Shown here piece after piece: positions 20,028 through 27,529 of a stretch of 64,000 nucleotides of DNA. Under the pieces are notes generated by a model. It made no database searches, was not told the origin of the DNA, and saw nothing but the letters and a program-made list of their open reading frames with translations. The translations under genes and the position numbers were made by a program. Each line of letters starts with the position of its first letter. Within the stretch, counting starts at the first letter, position 1. Source of the stretch: Streptomyces sp. T12 (GTDB lineage: Bacteria; Actinomycetota; Actinomycetes; Streptomycetales; Streptomycetaceae); NCBI RefSeq assembly GCF_028736035.1, contig NZ_CP117866.1, positions 2,542,001 to 2,606,000 on the forward strand, read 5' to 3'.

Positions 20028-21455
20028 TCAGTCCTGCCCCCCGATGCGATGGACGCGCACGAGATTCGTGGTGCCGGGGACGCCCGGGGGGGAGCCTGCC
20101 GTGATGATGACGGGGTCACCTTTTTCGCAGCGCCCGTACTTCAGCAGCAGCTCATCCACCTGGTCGACCATCGCGTCCGTCGATTCCACATGCGGACCGA
20201 GGAACGTCTCCACACCCCACGTCAGATTCAGCTGGGACCGCGTCGCCGGTTCCGGCGTGAAGGCCAGCAGTGGGATAGGTGAGCGGTAGCGGGACAGGCG
20301 GCGGGCGGTGTCGCCGGACTGGGTGAAGGCGACCAGGAACTTCGCGCCCAGGAAGTCGCCGATCTCGGCTGCCGCGCGGGCCACGGCGCCGGCCTGGGTG
20401 CGGGGCTTGTTGCGTTCGGTCAGGGGCGAGAGGCCTTTGGCGAGGATGTCCTCCTCGGCCGCCTCGACGATCTTCGCCATCGTCCGGACCGTCTCGATCG
20501 GGTACTTGCCGACGCTCGTCTCACCGGACAGCATCACCGCGTCCGTGCCGTCGATGACGGCGTTCGCCACGTCCGAGGCCTCGGCCCTCGTCGGGCGGGA
20601 GTTGTCGATCATCGAGTCGAGCATCTGGGTGGCGACGATGACCGGCTTGGCGTTGCGCTTGGCCAGCTTGACGGCGCGCTTCTGGACGATCGGGACCTGC
20701 TCCAGCGGCATCTCCACGCCCAGGTCGCCGCGGGCGACCATGATGCCGTCGAAGGCAGCCACGATGTCGTCGATCGCGTCGACGGCCTGCGGCTTCTCCA
20801 CCTTGGCGATGACGGGGAGGCGGCGGCCCTCCTCGTCCATGATCCTGTGCACGTCCTCGATGTCGCGGCCGGACCGGACGAAGGACAGCGCGATGACGTC
20901 GAAGCCCGTGCGCAGCGCCCAGCGCAGGTCGGCTTCGTCCTTCTCCGAGAGGGCGGGGACCGATACTGCGACGCCCGGCAGGTTCAGGCCCTTGTTGTCG
21001 GAGACCATGCCTCCTTCGACCACCGTCGTGTGGACGCGTGGTCCGTCGACGGACGTGACCTCCAGGCACACCTTGCCGTCGTCGACGAGGATGCGTTCGC
21101 CCGGGGTGACGTCGGCGGCGAGGCCGGAGTAGGTGGTCCCGCACTGCTGGCGGTCGCCTTCGGCGCCCTCTTCCACGGTGATGGTGAAGGTGTCTCCGCG
21201 TTCAAGGAGTACGGGTCCTTCGGTGAAGCGGCCGAGGCGGATCTTCGGGCCTTGAAGGTCGGCGAGGATGCCGACGCTGCGGCCGGTCTCGTCGGAGGCC
21301 TTGCGTACGTGCTGGTAGCGCTCCTCGTGGTCGGCGTAGCTGCCGTGGCTGAGGTTGAATCGGGCGACGTCCATTCCGGCGTCGACCAGTGCCTTTATCT
21401 GGTCGTACGAGTCGGTGGCAGGGCCCAGGGTGCAGACGATCTTCGCTCGGCGCAT
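20028..21455 (-). CDS. pyk: pyruvate kinase
   Basis: A 475-aa glycolytic enzyme converting phosphoenolpyruvate and ADP to pyruvate and ATP. It opens MRRAKIVCTLGPAT; motifs include GMDVARFNLSHGSY, the catalytic-Lys region PVIAKVEKPQAVD, the metal and substrate site MVARGDLGVEMP and ATQMLDSMIDNSRPTRAE. Length is normal for bacterial Pyk. The C-terminal domain (about 340-475) is the allosteric domain. It is monocistronic, with a 200-bp upstream region. Streptomyces often has a second pyk elsewhere. Confidence 0.97.
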   Translation of the reverse strand: MRRAKIVCTLGPATDSYDQIKALVDAGMDVARFNLSHGSYADHEERYQHVRKASDETGRSVGILADLQGPKIRLGRFTEGPVLLERGDTFTITVEEGAEGDRQQCGTTYSGLAADVTPGERILVDDGKVCLEVTSVDGPRVHTTVVEGGMVSDNKGLNLPGVAVSVPALSEKDEADLRWALRTGFDVIALSFVRSGRDIEDVHRIMDEEGRRLPVIAKVEKPQAVDAIDDIVAAFDGIMVARGDLGVEMPLEQVPIVQKRAVKLAKRNAKPVIVATQMLDSMIDNSRPTRAEASDVANAVIDGTDAVMLSGETSVGKYPIETVRTMAKIVEAAEEDILAKGLSPLTERNKPRTQAGAVARAAAEIGDFLGAKFLVAFTQSGDTARRLSRYRSPIPLLAFTPEPATRSQLNLTWGVETFLGPHVESTDAMVDQVDELLLKYGRCEKGDPVIITAGSPPGVPGTTNLVRVHRIGGQD

Positions 21456-21556
21456 GTTTCGACTCTATGACTTACCGGCGGGTAGGGAATTGGCCGCGTA
21501 TGACTACTCAACAACCTTTGCGTGAAGGGCTATTGACAAGTGTTGAATTGTGCGGC

Positions 21557-21587
21557 GGGGTGCTCCGATGAGCGTTCGAAGCACCCC
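21557..21587 (-). terminator. hairpin downstream of the SIMPL gene
   Basis: 8-bp stem GGGGTGCT/AGCACCCC with a 15-nt loop, 69 bp beyond the stop at 21656 and upstream of pyk on the same strand, so it should insulate pyk from read-through. Confidence 0.5.
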
Positions 21588-21655
21588 CAGTACGCCATCA
21601 CGTCATCGCCATTCGGATGCGATCGCAAGAGAATTCGAAATCCCGCGCCGTGTAT

Positions 21656-22372
21656 TCACAGCCGCGGCGGCGCCATCGTAAAGCGGGCGTTGACCTGCGC
21701 GTAGACATGCTGCCGCTGGGGTTCGAGATCGAGGGGGGCGGCCCCGGCGTCCTCCGCGGCGCCGTAGGCCATGGAGCGCATGCGGCTGCCGGGGGCCTGC
21801 GGGTAGGGCGGCGGGGCGTTCTCCGCGCCGATGTCGGCGAGTTCCACCAGCGCGGCCAGGGAGGTCCCCAGTGCTTCCGCGTACTCCCGCGCCCGCTGCA
21901 CCGCCTCCCGTACCGCCTGCTGCCGCGCTTCGCGGTGGGCCGGCGAGTCGGGGCGCAGGGCCCAGTAGGGGCCGTCGACGCGGGTGAGGTCCAGGTCGGC
22001 CAGGCGTGTGGTGAGTTCGCCGAGCGCCGTGAAGTCGGTGAGTACGGCGGTGATGTGGACGCGGCCGTGGTAGGCGTGGACGCGCTCGCCGCGTCCCTTG
22101 TCCTTCAGTTCGGGGCTGATGGAGAAGGCGCCGGTCTCCAGTCGCTCGACCGCGTCGCCGTAGGTCTTGACGAGGTCGAGAACGGTGGTGTTGCGGCGTG
22201 TGAGGTCGTCCAGGGCGGCACGGCGGTCCTTGCCGCGGGAGGCGACGGTGACGCCGATGCGGGCGATCTCGGGGTCGACCTCGAGGCGGGCTTCGCCGCG
22301 GACGGCGATGCGGGGGGCGTCGGGGGTGCCGTAGGGGACGGCGGGCTGAAGTTCCTCTGATGGGGCGGTCAT
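21656..22372 (-). CDS. SIMPL domain (DUF541) protein
   Basis: 238 aa from the ATG at 22370-22372 (a GTG nine bases upstream is also possible; neither has a strong ribosome site). The SIMPL/DUF541 pattern is clear: PRIAVRGEARLEVDPEIARIGVTVASRGKD near the N terminus and AREYAEALGTSLAALVELAD near the C terminus. No signal peptide is evident, unlike Gram-negative members. SIMPL proteins have no agreed biochemical role; some are linked to oxidative stress or signalling scaffolds. The gene is divergent from the 5'-nucleotidase. Confidence 0.85.
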   Translation of the reverse strand: MTAPSEELQPAVPYGTPDAPRIAVRGEARLEVDPEIARIGVTVASRGKDRRAALDDLTRRNTTVLDLVKTYGDAVERLETGAFSISPELKDKGRGERVHAYHGRVHITAVLTDFTALGELTTRLADLDLTRVDGPYWALRPDSPAHREARQQAVREAVQRAREYAEALGTSLAALVELADIGAENAPPPYPQAPGSRMRSMAYGAAEDAGAAPLDLEPQRQHVYAQVNARFTMAPPRL

Positions 22373-22510
22373 ACGTCCCACTCTGTCATTGCTTGCCGGG
22401 TTACAGGACCCCGTGGGTCATCAGATCGAAACCTGCGGGGTCTGTTGCTGCCTGCCATGGCCAGGTCAGAATCTACGCGCGTTGTTGACCATTCGCCTGG
22501 GAGAAGCACC

Positions 22511-24316
22511 ATGCCGTTGAACCGCCGGAAGTTCCTGAAGAAGTCCGCCGTGACCGGAGCGGGGGCGGCGCTGGCCACGACGGTGGCCGTCCCGGCGGCG
22601 CAGGCCGCTGAGGCGGCGAAGGGCTCGCGGCCGGCGAAGCGGTACTCGCTGACGGTGATGGGCACGACCGATCTGCACGGCAACATCTTCAACTGGGACT
22701 ATTTCAAGGACGCGGAGTACGCGGACGCCAAGGGCAATGCAAAGGGTCTGGCGCGCGTCTCGACGCTGGTGAGCCAGGTCCGTGAGGAGAAGGGCCGCCG
22801 CAACACGCTGCTCATCGATGCCGGCGACACGATCCAGGGCACCCCGCTGACGTACTACTACGCGAAGGTCGACCCGATCACCGCCAAGGGGGGCCCGGTC
22901 CACCCGATGGCGGCGGCGATGAACGCGATCGGGTATGACGCGGTGGCCCTTGGCAACCACGAGTTCAACTACGGCATCGAGACGCTGCGCAAGTTCGAGG
23001 AGCAGTGCGACTTCCCGCTTCTGGGTGCGAACGCGCTGGACGCGAAGACGCTGAAGCCCGCGTTCCCGCCGTACTTCATCAAGAAGTTCTGCGTGCCGGG
23101 CGCCCCGCCGGTGAAGGTTGCGGTGCTCGGTCTGACCAACCCGGGTATCGCGATCTGGGACAAGGCGTACGTCGAGGGCAAGATGGTGTTCCCGGGTCTG
23201 GAGGAACAGGCCGCGAAGTGGGTGCCGAAGCTGCGCTCGATGGGTGCGGACGTGGTGGTCGTGTCGGCGCACTCCGGTTCGTCCGGTACGTCGTCGTACG
23301 GTGACCAGTTGCCGTACATCGAGAACTCGTCGGCGCTGGTGGCCCAGCAGGTGCCGGGCATCGACGCGATCCTCGTCGGACATGCGCACACGGAGATCGC
23401 GGAGCTGCTGGTCACGAACGAGAAGACGGGTAAGACGGTCGTGCTGTCGGAGCCGCTGTGCTATGCGCAGCGACTGACCCTGTTCGACTTCGAGCTGGTC
23501 TTCGCCAAGGGCCGCTGGACGGTCGAGTCGGTGAAGGCAACCGTGCGTGACTCGAAGACGGTCGCCGACGACCCGAAGATCACCAAGCTGCTGAAGGACG
23601 ACCACGACATCGTCGTGGAGTACGTCAACCAGGTCGTCGGCAAGGCGACCGAGAAGCTGACAACGGTCGACGCCCGCTACAAGGACGCCCCGATCATCGA
23701 CCTGATCACCAAGGTCCAGGAGGATGTGGCCAGGGCGGCGCTGGCGGGCACGGAGTACGCCTCGCTGCCCGTCATCTCCCAGGCCTCCCCCTTCTCCCGC
23801 ACCTCGGAGATCCCGGCCGGCGAGGTGACCATCCGGGATCTGTCGAGCCTGTACGTGTACGACAACACGCTGGTCGCGAAGCTGATGACGGGCGCGCAGA
23901 TCAAGGCGTACCTGGAGTATTCGGCGGAGTACTTCGTGCAGACGGCGCCGGACGCGGCGGTCGACGTCGACAAGCTGACCAATGCGAACAACCGTCCGGA
24001 CTACAACTACGACTACGTGTCGGGGCTGTCGTACGAGATCGATGTCGCCCAGGCGGCCGGTTCGCGGATCAAGAACCTGTCCTACAACGGTGCCGCTCTG
24101 GACGACGCCCAGCAGTTCGTGTTCGCGGTGAACAACTACCGGGCGAACGGCGGTGGCGCGTTCCCGCATGTGGCGTCGGCTCAGGAGCTGTGGTCGGAGT
24201 CGACGGAGATCCGCACCCGGATCGCGGAGTGGGTGACCGCGAAGGGCCTGCTGGACCCGAAGAACTTCGCGTCGGTGGACTGGAAGCTCACGCGGAACGG
24301 TACGCCGGTCTTCTAG
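22511..24316 (+). CDS. Tat-exported bifunctional metallophosphatase / 5'-nucleotidase
   Basis: A 601-aa secreted enzyme. The ATG at 22511 follows GGGAGAAG and produces a twin-arginine signal (NRRKFLKKSAV) with AQA cleavage site. The metallophosphoesterase domain (about 45-340) shows TDLHGNIF, LIDAGDTIQGTP, LGNHEFNYG, VSAHSG and VGHAHTEI, all metal ligands intact. The 5'-nucleotidase C-terminal domain (about 380-570) binds the nucleoside. It likely dephosphorylates extracellular nucleotides or 2',3'-cyclic nucleotides to recover phosphate and nucleoside. Tat export implies folding with metal in the cytoplasm. A Pho box was not recognised. Confidence 0.93.
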   Translation: MPLNRRKFLKKSAVTGAGAALATTVAVPAAQAAEAAKGSRPAKRYSLTVMGTTDLHGNIFNWDYFKDAEYADAKGNAKGLARVSTLVSQVREEKGRRNTLLIDAGDTIQGTPLTYYYAKVDPITAKGGPVHPMAAAMNAIGYDAVALGNHEFNYGIETLRKFEEQCDFPLLGANALDAKTLKPAFPPYFIKKFCVPGAPPVKVAVLGLTNPGIAIWDKAYVEGKMVFPGLEEQAAKWVPKLRSMGADVVVVSAHSGSSGTSSYGDQLPYIENSSALVAQQVPGIDAILVGHAHTEIAELLVTNEKTGKTVVLSEPLCYAQRLTLFDFELVFAKGRWTVESVKATVRDSKTVADDPKITKLLKDDHDIVVEYVNQVVGKATEKLTTVDARYKDAPIIDLITKVQEDVARAALAGTEYASLPVISQASPFSRTSEIPAGEVTIRDLSSLYVYDNTLVAKLMTGAQIKAYLEYSAEYFVQTAPDAAVDVDKLTNANNRPDYNYDYVSGLSYEIDVAQAAGSRIKNLSYNGAALDDAQQFVFAVNNYRANGGGAFPHVASAQELWSESTEIRTRIAEWVTAKGLLDPKNFASVDWKLTRNGTPVF

Positions 24317-24344
24317 ACGACAGGGCCTGGGCCCGCGGTCGTCT
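24315..24344. terminator. convergent hairpin after 5'-nucleotidase
   Basis: AGACGAC at 24315-24321 pairs with GTCGTCT at 24338-24344; an inner GGGCC-TG-GGCCC hairpin fills the loop. It lies between converging genes and begins within the nucleotidase stop codon. Confidence 0.5.
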
Positions 24345-24355
24345 CGTCGGGAGCC

Positions 24356-25909
24356 TCAGATCCCGTCCATCAGTGGTGTCAGCACCTTCGGCTGACGCGC
24401 GGACGGGATCCGGGGCTCCTGCTGCTGGAGGCCGAAGGTGGTGAAGGCCGTACGCGTGGGGAGGGGGTAAGTCTCCTTGCCGGTCACGGAGTTGAGGATG
24501 GCGGCGCTGCGCCAGGCGGCGAGGCCGAGGTCGGGGGTGCCGACGCCGTGGGTGTGGCGTTCGGCGTTCTGGACGTAGACGTTGCAGCCGGAGCCGGTGA
24601 CGGACGGGTCCATGATCAGGCGGTACTCGTCGTCGATGCGGGGGCGTTCCCGGCTGTCGAGGCGCATATAGGGGTCGAGGCCGGCGAGGATGCGGCTGAG
24701 GGGGCGTTCGCGGTAGCCGGTGGCCAGGACGACCGCTTCGGTGGTGAGGCGCGAGCGGGTGTTCTGGTGGATGTGCTCCAGGTGGAGTTCCAGCTTGGTC
24801 GTGGCGATACGGCCGGCGGTGCGGACGCGGACGCCGGGGGTGAGGACGGTGTCGGGCCAGCCGCCGTCCAGGGAGCGGCGGTAGAGCTCGTCGTGAATGG
24901 CGGAGAGGGTGTCGGCGTCGATGCCCTTGTGGAGCTGCCACTGGGAGGCGACGAGCTGGTCGCGGACCGGTTCGGCGAGGGCGTGGAAGTAGCGGGTGTA
25001 GTCGGGCGTGAAGTGCTCCAGGCCGAGCTTGGAGTACTCCATGGGCGCGAAGGCATCGGTACGGCCGAGCCAGTGCAGCCCCTCGCGCCCGGCGGGGCGG
25101 CGTCGGAGCAGGTCCAGGAAGACCTCGGCGCCGGACTGCCCCGACCCGATGACGGTGATGTGTTCGGCGGCGAGGAGCCTCTCGCGGTGGTCGAGGTAGT
25201 CGGCGGCGTGGATGACGGGGACGCCGGGCGCCTCGACGAGGGGCCTGAGCGCGTCGGGAACGTCCGGTTCGGTGCCGACGCCCAGGACGATGTTCCTGGC
25301 GTACGTACGGCCGAGCGCCTCGGCCTCCCCGTCGGGGCCGAGCTGGGTGAAGTCGACCTCGAAGACGTCGCGTTCGGAGTTGAACCGGACGGCGTCGACC
25401 TGGTGGCCGAAGCTCAGTGCGGGGAGGTTCTCGCAGACCCAGCGGCAGTAGGCGTCGTATTCGGCGCGCTGGATGTGGAAGCGCTCGGCGAAGTAGAAGG
25501 GGAAGAGCCGGTCGCGGGACCTGAGGTAGCTGAGGAAGGACCAGGGGCTGGCGGGGTCGGCGAGCGTCACCAGGTCGGCGAGGAAGGGGACTTGGATGCG
25601 GGCGCCCTCGATGAGGAGGCCGGGGTGCCAGGCGAAGGCGGGTCGCTGCTCGTAGAAGACGGCGTCGAGGTCGTCGAGGGGGTGGGCGAGGGCGGCGAGG
25701 GAGAGGTTGAAGGGGCCGATGCCGATGCCGACGAGGTCGCGGGGGGTGTCGGGATCCCGGGGGGTGTCGGGGTCGTGGCGTGGGGGTGTCCTGAGGGTCG
25801 GCTGAGGGCCGGTGTCGGGTACTGCGCGCAGGCCGGCGCCGGGGCCTGTCTGGGGGCGGGCGTAGGCGCCTGTCTGGGGGCGGGTGTGGGGGTTGGGCTG
25901 GGGGCTCAT
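24356..25909 (-). CDS. siderophore-type lysine/ornithine N-monooxygenase
   Basis: A 517-aa flavin-dependent N-hydroxylase (SidA/IucD/DesB family). Its ATG overlaps the decarboxylase stop (ATGA). The FAD site LVGIGIGPFNLSLAAL, the substrate-side FLADLVTLADP, the NADPH site ITVIGSGQSGAEVFLDLL and the terminal VVLATGY are present. The first roughly 60 residues are an extra, low-complexity Pro/Thr/Arg-rich segment with repeated RPQTG and DPDTPRD units, absent in typical members. It would hydroxylate a diamine such as cadaverine made by the upstream enzyme. No siderophore synthetase is adjacent, so the product is unknown. Confidence 0.88.
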   Translation of the reverse strand: MSPQPNPHTRPQTGAYARPQTGPGAGLRAVPDTGPQPTLRTPPRHDPDTPRDPDTPRDLVGIGIGPFNLSLAALAHPLDDLDAVFYEQRPAFAWHPGLLIEGARIQVPFLADLVTLADPASPWSFLSYLRSRDRLFPFYFAERFHIQRAEYDAYCRWVCENLPALSFGHQVDAVRFNSERDVFEVDFTQLGPDGEAEALGRTYARNIVLGVGTEPDVPDALRPLVEAPGVPVIHAADYLDHRERLLAAEHITVIGSGQSGAEVFLDLLRRRPAGREGLHWLGRTDAFAPMEYSKLGLEHFTPDYTRYFHALAEPVRDQLVASQWQLHKGIDADTLSAIHDELYRRSLDGGWPDTVLTPGVRVRTAGRIATTKLELHLEHIHQNTRSRLTTEAVVLATGYRERPLSRILAGLDPYMRLDSRERPRIDDEYRLIMDPSVTGSGCNVYVQNAERHTHGVGTPDLGLAAWRSAAILNSVTGKETYPLPTRTAFTTFGLQQQEPRIPSARQPKVLTPLMDGI

Positions 25910-27300
25910 CCGGGGGTGTTTCCTTCCACCAGTTTCAGGAGGGCGGCCAGGTCGTCCGGGCGCGTGTGGGGATTGAGGAGCGTGGCTTTGAACCACAGGC
26001 GCCCGTCTATCCGGGCCCGCCCGAGAACGGCACGGCCGTCGGTGAGGAGCCTTCGGCGTACGGCGGCGACGGCGGCGTCGGTGGCGTGTGCGGGCCGGAA
26101 CAGGACCGTACTGATGGTGGGCGGGTCGTAGAGCTCGAACCCGGGGTGGTCGTGGACGAGGGCGGCGAACTCGTGGGCGTGGTCGCAGACTTGCTCGACG
26201 AGTCGGCCGAGTCCGCTGCGGCCGAGGGTCTTGAGGGTGACGGCGATCTTGAGGACGTCGGGCCGGCGGCTGGTGCGCAGGGAGCGGCCGAGCAGGTCGG
26301 GCAGGCCCGCTGCGGTGTCGTCGTCGGCGTTGAGGTAGTCGGCGCGGTGGTGGAGCACGGCGAGGTCGTCGGGGTCCCTGACGGTGAGGAGACCGGCGGC
26401 GACGGGCTGCCAGCCGAGCTTGTGCAGGTCGAGGGTGACGCTGTCGGCGGCGTCGAGGCCGGTGAGCCGGTCGCGGTAGCGGTCGCTGAAGAGGAGGCCT
26501 CCGCCGTAGGCGGCGTCGATGTGGAGCCGGGTGCCGTGCGCGGCGCACAGGGCGGCGATCTCGGGGAGGGGGTCGATGAGCCCGGCGTCGGTGGTGCCCG
26601 CGGTGGCGGCGACCAGGTGCGGGCCGGGCAGCTGGGTGAGGGCCTCGTCGAGGGCGACGGGGTCGAGGACGCCGGCCGGGGCGGGCACGACGACGGGTTC
26701 GGGCAGTCCGAGCAGCCAGGCGGCGCGGGGCAACGAGTGGTGGGCGTTGGCCCCGTGGACCAGCCGGACACCGGCGCCCTGGGCTTCTCGGGCGAGGAGG
26801 AGGGCCAGTTGGTTGGACTCGGTGCCGCCGGTGGTGAGCAGGGTGATGCCTCCCCTCTGCCCTCCCCTTTGCCCTCCCTCACCGACGAACACCTCCGAGG
26901 CGAGCACCCCCATCACCAACGCCTCCAGCTCAGACGCTCCGGGCGCCTGGTCCCAGGAGTCCAGCGAGGGGTTGAGGGCCGAGGCGGCGAGGTCGGCGGC
27001 GGTGGCGAGGGCGAGGGGCGGGCAGTGGAGGTGGGCGACGCAGAGGGGGTCCGAGGGGTCGGTGGCGCCCGCGGCGAGGGCCCGGACGAGGTTGTGGAGG
27101 GCGTCCGGGTCGCCCTCCTCCGGGAGGACGTCGCCGACCGCCTCCCGCATGCGCGCGGCGACCGCGTCCGGGCCGCCCGATGGCAGTGGTCCCCCGCGGG
27201 CGCGGGCGCCCTCGCTCAGCGCGTCGAGCACGGTGTCGAGCAACGGCCGCAGGGCGTGGGGACCTTCAGGGCCTGAAGCGAGCGACGGCGGCGTGCTCAT
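25906..27300 (-). CDS. PLP-dependent decarboxylase (DesA-like)
   Basis: A 464-aa group II decarboxylase resembling DesA lysine decarboxylase or diaminobutyrate decarboxylase. ATG at 27298-27300 with GGGAGG upstream. Motifs: HLHCPPLALATAADLAASALNPSLDSWDQAPG, TTGGTESNQLALLLAR, the cofactor-binding HIDAAYGGG and the PLP Lys in SVTLDLHKLGWQP. The C-terminal KATLLNPHT resembles DesA. Paired and translationally coupled with the N-hydroxylase, it probably makes N-hydroxy-cadaverine or a related building block for a hydroxamate compound. The desC/desD partners are absent here, so the pathway may be completed elsewhere. Confidence 0.85.
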   Translation of the reverse strand: MSTPPSLASGPEGPHALRPLLDTVLDALSEGARARGGPLPSGGPDAVAARMREAVGDVLPEEGDPDALHNLVRALAAGATDPSDPLCVAHLHCPPLALATAADLAASALNPSLDSWDQAPGASELEALVMGVLASEVFVGEGGQRGGQRGGITLLTTGGTESNQLALLLAREAQGAGVRLVHGANAHHSLPRAAWLLGLPEPVVVPAPAGVLDPVALDEALTQLPGPHLVAATAGTTDAGLIDPLPEIAALCAAHGTRLHIDAAYGGGLLFSDRYRDRLTGLDAADSVTLDLHKLGWQPVAAGLLTVRDPDDLAVLHHRADYLNADDDTAAGLPDLLGRSLRTSRRPDVLKIAVTLKTLGRSGLGRLVEQVCDHAHEFAALVHDHPGFELYDPPTISTVLFRPAHATDAAVAAVRRRLLTDGRAVLGRARIDGRLWFKATLLNPHTRPDDLAALLKLVEGNTPG

Positions 27301-27403
27301 CGTGTCCTCCCGGGCGCAGGGCAAGAGGGACTTCCAGCTTGTACCCGGATGCGTGATCGCGCCCGAAAAGCCCAACGATCGGAACCCGAAAGGAGGTACT
27401 TGC

Positions 27404-27451
27404 GTGCGGGGAAAGCGTGTCGGGAGTGGTGTGGCGTGGGTGACGGAGTAA
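27404..27451 (+). CDS. possible 15-aa peptide ORF with perfect Shine-Dalgarno
   Basis: AAGGAGGT at 27389-27396 stands six or seven bases before a GTG at 27404 that opens MRGKRVGSGVAWVTE then TAA. It sits divergently from the decarboxylase gene in a 230-bp gap. The ribosome site is the best in the window; everything else is weak. It could be a regulatory peptide or chance. Confidence 0.25.
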   Translation: MRGKRVGSGVAWVTE

Positions 27452-27529
27452 GGGGCGGCGGTCCTGGGAAGATCAGCCCGCCGCATCACCCGTAGCCACG
27501 AGCGGTGCCCTACGCCGCCTGCACCGGCC

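Noticed and set aside
24356..27300. A complete desferrioxamine (desABCD) cluster
   Set aside because: Only the decarboxylase and hydroxylase are present; neighbours are a 5'-nucleotidase and aminopeptidase N. No DesC, DesD or iron box was found.
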